From Frankia sp. AiPa1 (GTDB lineage Bacteria; Actinomycetota; Actinomycetes; Frankiales; Frankiaceae): 64,000 nt of DNA. The position numbers and the translations under genes were made by a program. The notes under the pieces were generated by a model that was not told the DNA's origin, did not search any database, and saw only the letters and a program-made list of their open reading frames with translations. The stretch is taken from contig NZ_JALKFZ020000034.1 of assembly GCF_023243075.1 (NCBI RefSeq), positions 28,180 to 92,179 of the forward strand, in the 5' to 3' direction. This document shows positions 8,323 to 16,590 of this stretch, piece by piece; position 1 is the first letter of the stretch; the number at the start of each line of letters is the position of its first letter.

Positions 8323-9654
8323 ATGAACGGGCGAACGGCGCCTGCCGCACAGCCCACCCTGGCGCGCGTCCTGAGCGGGCGGATGCTGTTGTTCCTCGTG
8401 CTCGGCGACGTCCTCGGATCGGGGATCTACGCGCTCACCGGGCAGATCGCCGCCGACGTCGGCGGGATGATCTGGGCACCCTTCCTGCTCGCCTTCGCAC
8501 TCGCGTTCCTCACCGGGACGGCCTACGCCGAGCTCGTCGGCAAGTACCCTCGGGCGGCCGGAGCGGCGCTCTACGCCAACGAGGCGTTCCGGCGCCCGTT
8601 GCTCACCTTCATGGTCGGCTTCACCGTGCTGGCCGCCGGGGTCACCTCCACCGCCACTGCCGCGCGGGCCATGGGGGGCAAATACCTCGCGGAGTTCGTG
8701 GCTGCCCCGACGGGCGTCGTCGCGGTTGCGTTCATCCTGCTGACTGCCGTCCTCAATGCCCGTGGGATCGAGGAGTCCGCCCGAGTAAACCTTGTGCTCA
8801 CCGTGATCGAGCTGGCAGGGCTGTTGCTGATCGTCGGGATCGGCGTGCACGCGCTGGCTACCGGAGCGGGTGAACCTGGACGGGCCTTCGAGCTGCGTAC
8901 CGAGCAGCCCGCGCCGCTCGCTCTGCTCGCCGGCACGACGCTCGCGTTGTACGCGATGCTCGGCTTCGAGAACTCGGTGAACCTCGTCGAGGAGGCCCGC
9001 CGGCCGCGCCGAGACCTGCCCCGGGCGCTGTTCGGCGGCATGTTCATCGCCGGCATGGTCTACCTGTTCGTCGCGTTCACCTGCGCGATGCTGGTGGATC
9101 CCGACACCCTCGCTGGCTCCGGTGCCCCGCTGCTGGAGGTGGTGAAGGCCTCCGATGTGCCGGTACCGTCGAAGCTGTTCGCCGCGGTCGCGCTGGTCGC
9201 GGTCGCCAACACCGCCCTGATGAACATGGTGATGGCCTCCCGTCTCATCTACGGCATGGCGGCCCAGGGCACGATCCCGACCGTCTTCGCATGGGTCCTG
9301 CCCGGCCGACGGACTCCACTCGTAGCGATCGGCTTCGTGACGGCCCTGACGGTGGCACTGGCCAGCACCGGCCAGCTGGCTGGCCTCGCCGACACCACCG
9401 TCGTCCTCCTCCTGCTTGTCTTCTTCGTCGTCAACATCAGCGCGCTGGTGCTGCGGCGTGAGCCTGCCCCGCCGGGCGCCTACCGTGCCCCGATCTGGGC
9501 CCCGGCACTCGGCGCGCTGTCCTGCGCGGTGCTGGCATCCCCACTGGTCCACCGTGAGAGGACCGTCTACCTTCGCGCGATCGGCCTGCTCGCGTTCGCG
9601 GCCGTCCTCGTCGTTGCCCAGAAGGCTGTTCGGCGGCCGGCTCCGCGCGGGTGA
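8323..9654 (+). CDS. APC-superfamily amino acid permease
   Basis: A polytopic inner-membrane transporter of 443 residues with about 12 hydrophobic helices. The first helix carries the APC signature GDVLGSGIYALTGQIA, which forms the unwound substrate-binding segment. LGFENSVNLVEEARRP after helix 6 and the SRLIYGMAAQG loop are also typical of the cationic or neutral amino acid/polyamine-type APC family. An AGGGA ribosome site precedes the ATG by about 10 bases. The substrate is not determinable. It is flanked by remnants and has no obvious operon partner. Confidence 0.9.
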   Translation: MNGRTAPAAQPTLARVLSGRMLLFLVLGDVLGSGIYALTGQIAADVGGMIWAPFLLAFALAFLTGTAYAELVGKYPRAAGAALYANEAFRRPLLTFMVGFTVLAAGVTSTATAARAMGGKYLAEFVAAPTGVVAVAFILLTAVLNARGIEESARVNLVLTVIELAGLLLIVGIGVHALATGAGEPGRAFELRTEQPAPLALLAGTTLALYAMLGFENSVNLVEEARRPRRDLPRALFGGMFIAGMVYLFVAFTCAMLVDPDTLAGSGAPLLEVVKASDVPVPSKLFAAVALVAVANTALMNMVMASRLIYGMAAQGTIPTVFAWVLPGRRTPLVAIGFVTALTVALASTGQLAGLADTTVVLLLLVFFVVNISALVLRREPAPPGAYRAPIWAPALGALSCAVLASPLVHRERTVYLRAIGLLAFAAVLVVAQKAVRRPAPRG

Positions 9655-9753
9655 GTCGCGTGGGTACGGTCACGCCACGTGTCGTACAAGGCTCGCTGTC
9701 ACGGGCGGCGTGGCCATCGTCAAGGTCGCGCCCGATTACCGGCGGGCCTCCGG

Positions 9754-9969
9754 CTACGCCCCTTCGGCAGTTAGGTACACCGCTATCTGCCGGACGAATT
9801 CGTCCAGGTCGTCGAGGGCATTCAGCCGAGCAACGACGATCTCATCGTCGACCGCGATGTAGTCGTGGACGAGAACGTTTCTGAAGCCGACAGCCTTGCG
9901 GAGCGATGGTGCGAGCGTCGCGGCCAGCGCTCCATGGTCGCCGAGGAGACGGATCGCGTCGCCGTTGTC
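9754..9969 (-). pseudogene. hepT: hepT-type toxin, C-terminal remnant
   Basis: This encodes the last ~70 residues of a HEPN toxin, including the RNVLVHDY motif (R-x4-H-x-Y active site) and DEFVRQIAVYLTAEGA before the stop. It is nearly identical to the C-terminus of the fused mntA-hepT frame at 39256-39930, and the similarity extends past the stop. The N-terminal half is absent; an antitoxin fragment replaces it. Confidence 0.8.
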
Positions 9970-9971
9970 GG

Positions 9972-10052
9972 CGCTACATCCAGGCCCTCGGCGGCCAGAT
10001 CCAGATCACCGCCGTCTTCGGCGACGACCTGTACATCCTGCCCGGCACCTCG
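9972..10052 (+). pseudogene. higA-like XRE antitoxin, C-terminal remnant
   Basis: The plus strand reads YIQALGGQIQITAVFGDDLY followed by ILPGT, matching the end of the intact XRE antitoxin at 11808-12143 (YVRALGGQIQITAVFGDDLY). It lies exactly between the broken ends of the hepT and HAD genes. Confidence 0.85.
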
Positions 10053-10459
10053 TGGGAGTACACAATCACATCGGTGACGTCCGCGAAACCATAGCGTTCC
10101 TGCTCGCGCTCGCGCGCACCGACAAAACTGTTGCTCAGGATTCCGGTACGAAATCGCGGCCGGAGCCCCCGGAACCACTCGAACAGTTCCACGTTCAACG
10201 TCCCCAGGTATTCCTCCCACATGAGTGTCCAGAAACTGGTCAGCTGGTCCTCGGAGACACCCAGCCGCACGCGAGCGGCGGCGACTACCTCGGTCTCCGA
10301 CATAGTCCCCACCGAGCCCGCGAGGAAGACGTCATGCAACCGATCGAGGACGGTGCCCGCTGCCAGCCCCGCCGCCCGTTCCCATTGCTGCACCCATCCG
10401 GTCGGCGACGTCACCTCCAGCACTCCCCCGATGTCAAGCACAACGCACCGCGCATCCAT
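10053..10459 (-). pseudogene. HAD-family hydrolase, 3'-truncated
   Basis: From ATG 10459 the protein shows HAD motif I as VVLDIGGVLE, a helical cap (WERAAGLAAGTVLDRLHDV), and motif II with GILSNSF. It then reaches DVIVYSHEV, where related phosphatases continue with a glycine, lysine-proline and the catalytic acidic motif. Here the sequence instead enters the antisense of a higA fragment. Motifs III and IV are therefore missing and the enzyme should be inactive. Confidence 0.7.
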
Positions 10460-10532
10460 TCGTCGGGCTCCTTCGGGTGTCGACACCGCTCCGGGCAGGC
10501 CACACCTGGAGTCCGGACATGCGCTCGTCATG

Positions 10533-10736
10533 GGACGCGGGCAGGCCTTCGTGATCGAGGTCGACGGACCTCACCATCGCGCTCAGCGACGCTTCGCCGA
10601 CGACCGCAACCGCGATCTCCAATGGGGGCGCTGCGGGATCCACGTCGTCCGTCTGCCCGTCGAGGATCTCGATGATGCCACCGCCCTCGAGGCCCGGCTC
10701 CACGAGGAGATCCGCCGACACCTTCCGCGTCGCTAG
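10533..10736 (+). pseudogene. DUF559 / Vsr-like endonuclease, C-terminal remnant
   Basis: The frame ends with FVIEVDGPHHRAQRRFADD, then RDLQWGRCGIHVVRLP and a helical tail. E-x-D-G-x-x-H is the catalytic motif of the DUF559/very-short-patch-repair-like nuclease fold. The N-terminal part of the gene is gone: no start and no upstream homologous sequence. It ends 70 bases before the flavodoxin-like gene. Confidence 0.55.
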
Positions 10737-10808
10737 TCCGAGTCCATCAACCGGGCAGCGCCGGTCCGGCGTTGTGAGGACGGTGCGATGGGCGGCCGGG
10801 CCAATAAC

Positions 10809-11273
10809 ATGGCGTCGATGCCGACGCTGTTGATCGTCCACCACACCCCGTCGCCGTCCACGCAGGCGATGTTGGAGGCCGTGCTCGCCGGTGCCAGGGA
10901 CGAGGCGATCGAGGGCGTGGAGGTCGTAGTACGCCCGGCCTTGGCGGCCACAACGGTTGATGTGCTGGCCGCCGACGGCTACCTACTGGGGACGCCGGCC
11001 AACATCGGCTACATGTCAGGGGCTTTGAAGCACTTTTTTGATCAAGCCTATTACCCCTGCCTGGAAGCAACCATTGGTCGGCCGTACGCCCTGTATGTCC
11101 ACGGTAACTCCGACACCACTGGCGCGGTCCGCAGCGTGGAGACAATCGCCACCGGTCTGAAGTGGAAGCGCCTGCGCGAGCCGTTGTCGATCGTCGGCGA
11201 GGTGGACGCTGTTGCGCGCGAGGCCTGCTGGGAGCTCGGCGCGGCTGTCGCTGCCAGCCTGATGCCCGACTGA
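10809..11273 (+). CDS. Flavodoxin-family protein (intact copy A)
   Basis: A compact flavodoxin-fold protein of 154 residues. LLIVHHTPSPSTQAMLEAVL forms the first strand, the phosphate-binding loop and helix for FMN; YLLGTPANIGYMSGALKHFFD is the second flavin-contact loop and helix; YALYVHGN and the C-terminal WELGAAVAASLM complete the fold. Likely a NAD(P)H-linked flavin oxidoreductase or flavin electron carrier; the partner is unknown. The ATG at 10809 aligns with the starts of the damaged copies; an ATG at 10788 is possible. It is the only undamaged member of nine related sequences in this window. Copy A and the fragment at 24486 form one subtype (GNSDTTGAV), the other copies a second. Confidence 0.85.
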   Translation: MASMPTLLIVHHTPSPSTQAMLEAVLAGARDEAIEGVEVVVRPALAATTVDVLAADGYLLGTPANIGYMSGALKHFFDQAYYPCLEATIGRPYALYVHGNSDTTGAVRSVETIATGLKWKRLREPLSIVGEVDAVAREACWELGAAVAASLMPD

Positions 11274-11371
11274 CCTGGCCTCGGCATCTGATGGACAAGG
11301 GGCGCGTGAATGTTCCGCTCGCGGCCTGACGGACGATCGCTCGGGACACGCCCCGTCGCACGCGACCGTTG

Positions 11372-11490
11372 AAGGCCGAATTCATCGATTGTCAGTCCGA
11401 TCTCGTTCAGGATGCTCCGGAAGGTGCCCTTGGCCAGGCCGCGGGTGTCGTGCGCCGCAAGGAGATCCCGGTTCGACCTCGGACCGAGCG
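11372..11490 (-). pseudogene. hicA: hicA-type toxin, C-terminal remnant
   Basis: The minus strand encodes AAHDTRGLAKGTFRSILNEI followed by GLTIDEF, the standard C-terminal end of HicA toxins. The dsRBD core and start are absent. It is a different shard from the one at 5790. Confidence 0.6.
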
Positions 11491-11656
11491 GTCCGGGGAC
11501 CGAACTGCGGTGAGCCCGGCCGCCGTCCGGCGGTTCGACCGTGACCGCCAGCACCACCGACGTCGACTGCCCCGCGACCGTCATCGACCGGGTCGACGGC
11601 TCGGATCTGATCCAGCCCGGTATCCGCGCCCGCGCCGCTGTCCTTGACTCGACGCC

Positions 11657-11704
11657 GGGCTGTGCCGCCGGCGCCACGGTTGCGGCCTGCCTGATGCCTG
11701 TGTG
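11657..11704 (+). pseudogene. Flavodoxin-like gene, 3'-terminal shard (copy B)
   Basis: The last codons read GCAAGATVAACLMPV and stop, aligning with ACWELGAAVAASLMPD at the end of copy A. Only about 16 codons are recognisable, so this is a weaker assignment than the other copies. Confidence 0.5.
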
Positions 11705-11807
11705 ATCTGGACGAGTCAGGCGGACATCTGTCGAGGCATGCCTGGCCACCTGATGGTCGGGCCCCGGCCGCTTAGCCCAGGTAGTGCGTGGGCGTAGTTC
11801 GTCGCTT

Positions 11808-12143
11808 TCACGCGGCGGGCGTGTCGGTGCCGCGCAGGATGTACAGGTCGTCGCCGAAGACGGCGGTGATCTGGATCTGTCCACCGAGAGCCCGGACGTA
11901 GCGGGCGATGACATCGACAGTGGAGACTTCGCCGCGTTCGATCTGGGAGACCCGGCTCTTGCTGACGCCCATGTGCTCGGCGACGTCGGTCTGCGTCAGG
12001 CCGAGGAGTCTGCGGCGTTCTGCGAGCCGGTGGCCGTCGATGTAGGCCTGGTTGCGCCTGCGGGCCTCGGTCAGGGTTTCCTCGCCGCCGGCGTCGGCGA
12101 CCAGGCCGGCGCGGACGTCGTTCCACCGGGAAAGTCTGGTCAT
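11808..12143 (-). CDS. higA: HigA-like XRE-family antitoxin
   Basis: A 111-residue antitoxin with a helix-turn-helix domain: RRLLGLTQTDVAEHMGVSKS with RVSQIERGE at about residues 44-72, followed by a short beta tail (IQITAVFGDDLYILRG). It would bind and neutralise a HigB-type toxin and repress the operon. The ATG at 12143 overlaps the toxin stop codon by coupling (TCATGA). The toxin gene upstream is missing its 5' end, so this antitoxin is orphaned in function. Two further shards of the same gene are at 9972 and 44809. Confidence 0.85.
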   Translation of the reverse strand: MTRLSRWNDVRAGLVADAGGEETLTEARRRNQAYIDGHRLAERRRLLGLTQTDVAEHMGVSKSRVSQIERGEVSTVDVIARYVRALGGQIQITAVFGDDLYILRGTDTPAA

Positions 12144-12148
12144 GAGCT

Positions 12149-12448
12149 GTCCTCCTCGGCTTCCCGTTCCTTCACATACGCGACGTACAGCTCCTCCGCC
12201 CGTGGAATCGCCGTGCGGTACCAGCCGGACCAGTTGCCCGACTTGTCCCCGCCGACCAGCAGGATCGCGCAGCGCCAGGGATCGAAGACGAACAGGACGC
12301 GGATCTCGGAGGAGCCCGCGGAACCTGGCCTGAGTTCCTTGAGGTTGTGAAGCTCCGAGCCGACCAGGCGGTCGACCAGTGGCCGCCCCAGGACTGGCCC
12401 GGCGTCGGCGGGTAGCCGTCGCCACCACCGGGGCGAGAGCCTGATCCA
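12149..12448 (-). pseudogene. higB: HigB / Gp49-like toxin, 5'-truncated
   Basis: The frame reads GPVLGRPLVDRLVGSELHNL, KELRPGSAGSSEIRVLFVFD and DKSGNWSGWYRTAIP, the typical C-terminal two thirds of phage Gp49/HigB ribosome-dependent RNases. The usual N-terminal ~45 residues are absent: reading upstream the frame meets a TAG that is also the stop codon of the adjacent GlxA regulator gene. No usable start codon remains, so the toxin is probably not made while its antitoxin is kept. Confidence 0.8.
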
Positions 12449-13405
12449 CTAGGAACGGAAGGTCTTGCGGTAGGCATTGGGGGAAACGGCGATGGCGCCG
12501 CGAAGATGCTGGCGTAGCGAGGCAGCCGTGCCGAACCCCGAACGCTCGGCAATGCGGTCTATCGGTAGATCGCTGTGTTCCAGCAGATGCCGGGCGAGGT
12601 CGATCCGTTGTTGAGTGAGCCACTTTCCGGGGCTTTGGCCGACCTCGGCCCGGAACCGCCGGGTGAAGGTTCGGCGGCTCATCCCGGCGTGGGCAGCCAG
12701 ATCCGTCAGCTGGACGGGGTGGTCCAGTCGCTCGAGGGCCCACAGACGGGTGGGCGCGGTGCCTGTCTCCGTGACCTCGGGGACTGGGCGCTCGATGTAC
12801 TGGGCCTGGCCGCCGTCCCGCCACGGGGGAATGACACAGCGACGGGCCACCTGGTTGCCGATGGCGCTGCCGTGGTCGCGGCGGATCAGGTGCAGGCAGA
12901 GATCCACACCCGCGGCCGCGCCCGCCGAGGTCAGGACCCGTCCCGCGTCGATGAAAAGGGCCTCGGGGTTGACCTTGACGGCGGGGAAGGACCGTTGGAA
13001 GTCCTCGGCGTGCCGCCAGTGGGTGGTCGCGGGCAGACCCTCCAGCAGGCCCGCAGCGGCCAACACGTAGGAGGCCAGGCAGATCGAGACCATCCGGGCC
13101 TCGGGACGAACCCGTGCGAGCGCCTCCGCCAGGGTGGGCGGGAGCGCGTCGGGGTGGGTGATCTTGACCATCGCCTCCGACGGGGGGATGACGACGGTGT
13201 CGGCGGTGGTCAGCACCGCCGCGTCATGGGCGACCGTGACGGAGTAGTCGGTGGCGGTAGCCACTGGGCGACCGTCCAGCGTGCAGGTGATCACCTCGTA
13301 CAGTGGCCGTTCGCCGGCAGTGCGTGCGGTGCCGAAGATCCGGGAGGCGAGGCTGAGCTCGAAGGGGATCACGCCGTCCACGGCGAGTACGACGACGCGA
13401 TGCAT
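12449..13405 (-). CDS. GlxA/FtrA-type AraC transcriptional regulator (DJ-1 domain)
   Basis: A 318-residue regulator with an N-terminal DJ-1/PfpI-like domain (VVVLAVDGVIPFELSLA; the nucleophile-elbow-like MVSICLASYVLAAAGLLEG) and a C-terminal AraC domain with two helix-turn-helix units (LTDLAAHAGMSRRTFTRRF; IDRIAERSGFGTAASLRQHL). The ATG at 13405 gives the standard MHRVVVLAVDG start. It is divergent from the quinone oxidoreductase at 13477 across a 71-bp gap and probably controls it. Its stop codon is the exact point where the higB toxin gene is broken. Confidence 0.9.
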   Translation of the reverse strand: MHRVVVLAVDGVIPFELSLASRIFGTARTAGERPLYEVITCTLDGRPVATATDYSVTVAHDAAVLTTADTVVIPPSEAMVKITHPDALPPTLAEALARVRPEARMVSICLASYVLAAAGLLEGLPATTHWRHAEDFQRSFPAVKVNPEALFIDAGRVLTSAGAAAGVDLCLHLIRRDHGSAIGNQVARRCVIPPWRDGGQAQYIERPVPEVTETGTAPTRLWALERLDHPVQLTDLAAHAGMSRRTFTRRFRAEVGQSPGKWLTQQRIDLARHLLEHSDLPIDRIAERSGFGTAASLRQHLRGAIAVSPNAYRKTFRS

Positions 13406-13476
13406 GGCCCGATCCTTGCACATCATGACCTTCGGGCCACTCGCTGAGCTGCCGGCCGGGGCAGCAGGCTGGGCGC

Positions 13477-14424
13477 ATGACGACTCCAACGATGCGGGCT
13501 ATCAGCCAGTCCGAACTGGGCGCCCCTGACGTGCTGCGTGAGGTCGAGATCGAACGTCCCGTCCCCGGACCGACCGAGGTTCTGGTGCGGGTCCATGCGG
13601 CGGGCTTGAACCCGACCGACTGGAAGCACCGGCAGATACCCGGCTTTCTCGGGCGGCTTCCGCTGGTCCTGGGCTGGGACGTGTCCGGCATGGTCGAGGC
13701 GCTCGGCGTCGGCGTGACAATCCACGAGGTGGGCGACGAGGTTTTCGGCATGCTGCCGTACCCGCGTGGCCACGGCTCCTGCGCCGAGTACGTCACGTCC
13801 CCCGCCCGTGCCCTCGTCCGAAAGCCCGCTGAGCTCGATCACGTCGAGGCCGCCGCGGTCCCGCTGGCCGCCCTCACCGCTTACCAGGCCCTGGTCGAGG
13901 TGGCCGACGTCCAGCCTGGCCAGCGCGTACTGATACATGCCGCGGCCGGCGGTGTCGGCCACTTCGCCGTACAGATCGCCAAGTCGCTGGGTGCTCACGT
14001 GATAGGCACCGCCAGCGCGCCCAAACACGATCTGCTCCGCACGCTCGGCGCCGACGAACTGATCGACTACCGCAATGTGGATTTCGAGCAGGCGGCCGGC
14101 AAGGTCGACGTGGTCGTCGACACCATCGGCGGCGACTACACGGCCCGTTCCCTGCGGACGCTGGTACCGGGCGGCGTCCTCGTCTCCCTCGCGCTCTCCA
14201 ACACGCGGCCAATGCCAGAGGAGGCCGCGCAACTCGGCGTCCACCACCGGCTGATGCTGGTCGAGGCCGACCAGACGGGGATGCTCGCGGTGGCCGACCT
14301 GGTGAGGAGCGGCGCACTCCGCCCGGTCATCGAGGCCACCTACCCCTTGGAGCAGGCCGCCAAGGCGCACGAGCTGGGCGACGCGGGCCGGGTCACGGGC
14401 AAGGTGGTACTCACCGTCCGGTGA
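13477..14424 (+). CDS. NADPH-dependent quinone oxidoreductase-like MDR enzyme
   Basis: A zinc-free medium-chain dehydrogenase/reductase of 315 residues. A GroES-like N-domain (LVRVHAAGLNPTDWKHR; GWDVSGMVEALG) is followed by a Rossmann domain with the NADP loop AAAGGVGHFAVQIAKSLGA near residue 150. The catalytic-zinc ligands of alcohol dehydrogenases are absent, as in the QOR/zeta-crystallin branch. Likely reduces quinones or reactive enones using NADPH. It is transcribed divergently from the GlxA-type regulator, the common arrangement for a regulator and its target. Confidence 0.9.
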   Translation: MTTPTMRAISQSELGAPDVLREVEIERPVPGPTEVLVRVHAAGLNPTDWKHRQIPGFLGRLPLVLGWDVSGMVEALGVGVTIHEVGDEVFGMLPYPRGHGSCAEYVTSPARALVRKPAELDHVEAAAVPLAALTAYQALVEVADVQPGQRVLIHAAAGGVGHFAVQIAKSLGAHVIGTASAPKHDLLRTLGADELIDYRNVDFEQAAGKVDVVVDTIGGDYTARSLRTLVPGGVLVSLALSNTRPMPEEAAQLGVHHRLMLVEADQTGMLAVADLVRSGALRPVIEATYPLEQAAKAHELGDAGRVTGKVVLTVR

Positions 14425-14477
14425 CTGTCGACGCCGTGCTACCTGACCTGAGGAGCGGCTCGGTTCATCGCCGCACA

Positions 14478-14968
14478 ACACGGCCCTTTACTATGCGGCG
14501 TTGGCCGAGACGCAGGGCGGAAGCTTCCTGCCGGATCGGGAGGCCCACGGCTGGGTTCGGTTCTGCCTGCGCGCGCACCACCTGCGGGCGCAGCTCGTCC
14601 AGCGACGGCTTGACCTGGCGGCCGAGGTCTGGCGAATCCTGACCGATCAGGTCGCCGCGGCCAGGTTGGGGGAGCGGTCGGTCGCAGCCCTCTACGCTGC
14701 GACTCGCCCGGCAGGCGCACGCCGGGCGACCTATGCCCGTGACGAGGGATTGACCCGCGACCAGGCGATACGGGACCTACAGGGCCTGAAGGCCGCTGGG
14801 CTGATCGAGGAGATCGGGCACGGCCGTACCCAGCGGTACATCGCCGCCGGTGCCGCTGCCAAGGCCGAACGGACGATCCGCGCCGCTCACAGTTCCCAGC
14901 CGCTGCGTGACCCCTACACTTCCCTGGCGGCATCGCCGCGACCGGATGTCATGTCTAACAGCTGTTAG
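14478..14968 (+). pseudogene. Fic-family protein, C-terminal remnant
   Basis: The frame reads TALYYAALAETQGGSFLPD, WVRFCLRAHHLRAQLVQRR, then a winged-helix-like segment (ARRATYARDEGLTRDQAIRD; LQGLKAAGLIEEIG). This is the C-terminal region of Fic/DOC AMP-transferases. The catalytic HPFxxGNGR motif is absent because the 5' half is missing; a different sequence precedes position 14478. A second, shorter shard lies at 32092. Confidence 0.7.
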
Positions 14969-14977
14969 ACTCTTGGT

Positions 14978-15265
14978 ATGGCTACTGTCAGTATGCGGGA
15001 TCTCAGCCACGCCGTGGGTAGCTGGGTCGACCGTGCCCACGCGGGAGAGTCGATCGTCATCACTCGCAACGGGCGGCCGTGGGCGAGGCTGGTGCCGGAG
15101 CTGACCCAGACCGGCAGCGACTACCTGGATCAACTCGTCGCCGAGGGGCGTGTCACCGTGCCCACGGCGGGCTTGGCTGATCTCCCCGAACCGGTTCCCA
15201 CCGGCGGCTGGGACGGGCGCGATTCCACGGATGTCGTCGCGGAACTGCGCGAGGATTCTGCGTGA
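14978..15265 (+). CDS. Phd/YefM-family antitoxin
   Basis: A 95-residue antitoxin. The N-terminal Phd fold shows MATVSMRDLSHAVGSWVDRA and SIVITRNGRPWARLVP; the Trp- and acid-rich C-terminus (GGWDGRDSTDVVAEL) would wrap the toxin. The stop codon overlaps the GTG start of the PIN-domain toxin by four bases, which is standard translational coupling. Presumably represses its own promoter. Confidence 0.88.
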   Translation: MATVSMRDLSHAVGSWVDRAHAGESIVITRNGRPWARLVPELTQTGSDYLDQLVAEGRVTVPTAGLADLPEPVPTGGWDGRDSTDVVAELREDSA

Positions 15266-15651
15266 TCTATCTGGATTCCAGTGCGTTGGTGAAGCTGGTT
15301 CATCCAGAACCGGAGACACGCGCGCTGCGATCCTGGCTCGCCGTCCGGCCTGGCGTCTCGGTGTCCTCTGCGCTTGCCACGCTGGAAGTGACCCGTGCAC
15401 TGCGTCGCAGTGACCCCGGCGCGCTTCCCCGGGTTCCCGACGTCCTGGCTCGCGTCACGCTCGTGCCCATCGAGGAGCCGATCCTGGTCTCCGCCGCGGC
15501 CTTGACGGATCCCCTGCTGCGGTCGCTGGACGCTCTTCATCTCGCGACGGCTCTCCGGCTCGACGCGCCGTCGCTCGTCTTCATCAGCTATGATAAACGC
15601 CTTTCCGCCGCGGCCGCCCAGGAACGCCTGAATGTCGCGGTGCCGGTCTGA
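15262..15651 (+). CDS. vapC: VapC-type PIN-domain ribonuclease toxin
   Basis: A 129-residue PIN RNase. All acidic residues are visible: Asp in IYLDSSALVKL, Glu in ATLEVTRAL, Asp in SLDALHLATAL, and Asp in FISYDKRL. It cleaves tRNA or rRNA when the adjacent Phd-type antitoxin is lost. GTG start at 15262, inside the antitoxin stop. The module looks complete and intact. Confidence 0.9.
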   Translation: MIYLDSSALVKLVHPEPETRALRSWLAVRPGVSVSSALATLEVTRALRRSDPGALPRVPDVLARVTLVPIEEPILVSAAALTDPLLRSLDALHLATALRLDAPSLVFISYDKRLSAAAAQERLNVAVPV

Positions 15652-15839
15652 TCGCAGGCGCCCCGTCTGGCCGGTCACCGTCGACCTGCATGGCAGGTCC
15701 TCGCCGATGATTGCGCGGCCCTGACCGCGCGGGGAATCGTCATCACCGTGATCACTCAGCCCGACCGAGGCCGCGCCGTGGGCAACGGGCCGGCAGCCTC
15801 ACCGTGGCGCCAACCCTCCTCGGATACGCGACGTAACCG

Positions 15840-16496
15840 CTACAGGTCCTTCGGCTCGTCGAGAAACCGCTGGGTCTCGCGGGCGAGCTGGACGAGGAAG
15901 CGGTTGCGTTCGAACGTGGGGTCCGCGGTCGCGTCCGGCGGCGGCGTGTTCATGAAACTGAAATGTCCGGCTCCCGCTACGGTCCGGACGTCCACCGGGC
16001 CGGGTGCCTTCGTGAGGTTGAGGATCTGTTCGACCGGGGTGATCCGATCCTGTTCTGCGGCGTAGACGAGCATCGGTGCCGTCACGGCGTCCAGAGAACC
16101 CGGCGCGGCGAACCAGCCGACGGCGGGCGCGTACAGGACCAGACGGGACACCCGCGGTTCGCGCGGCACCTCCATCGGCGTGCCGTCGCGAGCCCAGGGC
16201 GTCGCCCCGGCCAGGCAGAGCGCGGCCCATCCCCCGATCGAATGACCGACCACGGCGACCGGCAGGCCCGGCGTGGCGTGTTCCCGCAGCGCCGCGACCA
16301 GCCCACGCGGCCGCGCGAGCAGATCCTCGGCGGTCATCTCGGCGGGGAAACGTTCGAAGTACGGCGCGATGACCTGGCAACCGTGGGCCGCCAGGTACTT
16401 CAGCAACGGCCGATGCCGTTGCGGATCGCCGCCCGCACCCGCGGCGAACAGCACCACTCGCCGGCTGTCGGGAGCACCGAGCGTGAGAGCGTCCAC
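15840..16496 (-). CDS. Alpha/beta hydrolase (dienelactone-hydrolase-like)
   Basis: A 218-residue serine hydrolase. The nucleophile elbow is GHSIGG (VAVVGHSIGGWAALCLAGA); the acid is in VYAAEQDRITP and the His in AGAGHFSFM. An oxyanion-side motif GAGGDP follows the first strand. Cytoplasmic, since no signal sequence is present. The substrate is unknown. It is followed by about 100 bases and then the end of the 2OG oxygenase gene on the same strand upstream. Confidence 0.85.
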   Translation of the reverse strand: MDALTLGAPDSRRVVLFAAGAGGDPQRHRPLLKYLAAHGCQVIAPYFERFPAEMTAEDLLARPRGLVAALREHATPGLPVAVVGHSIGGWAALCLAGATPWARDGTPMEVPREPRVSRLVLYAPAVGWFAAPGSLDAVTAPMLVYAAEQDRITPVEQILNLTKAPGPVDVRTVAGAGHFSFMNTPPPDATADPTFERNRFLVQLARETQRFLDEPKDL

Positions 16497-16590
16497 CAGT
16501 TCCTCCTCAGGACGTGGTGCGTGCGGCGACAGTCTCGGCCGCGGCGTCGGCGTAGCGTGTGACTGGCCGGTAACCGGGGCGGCGCGGCGA

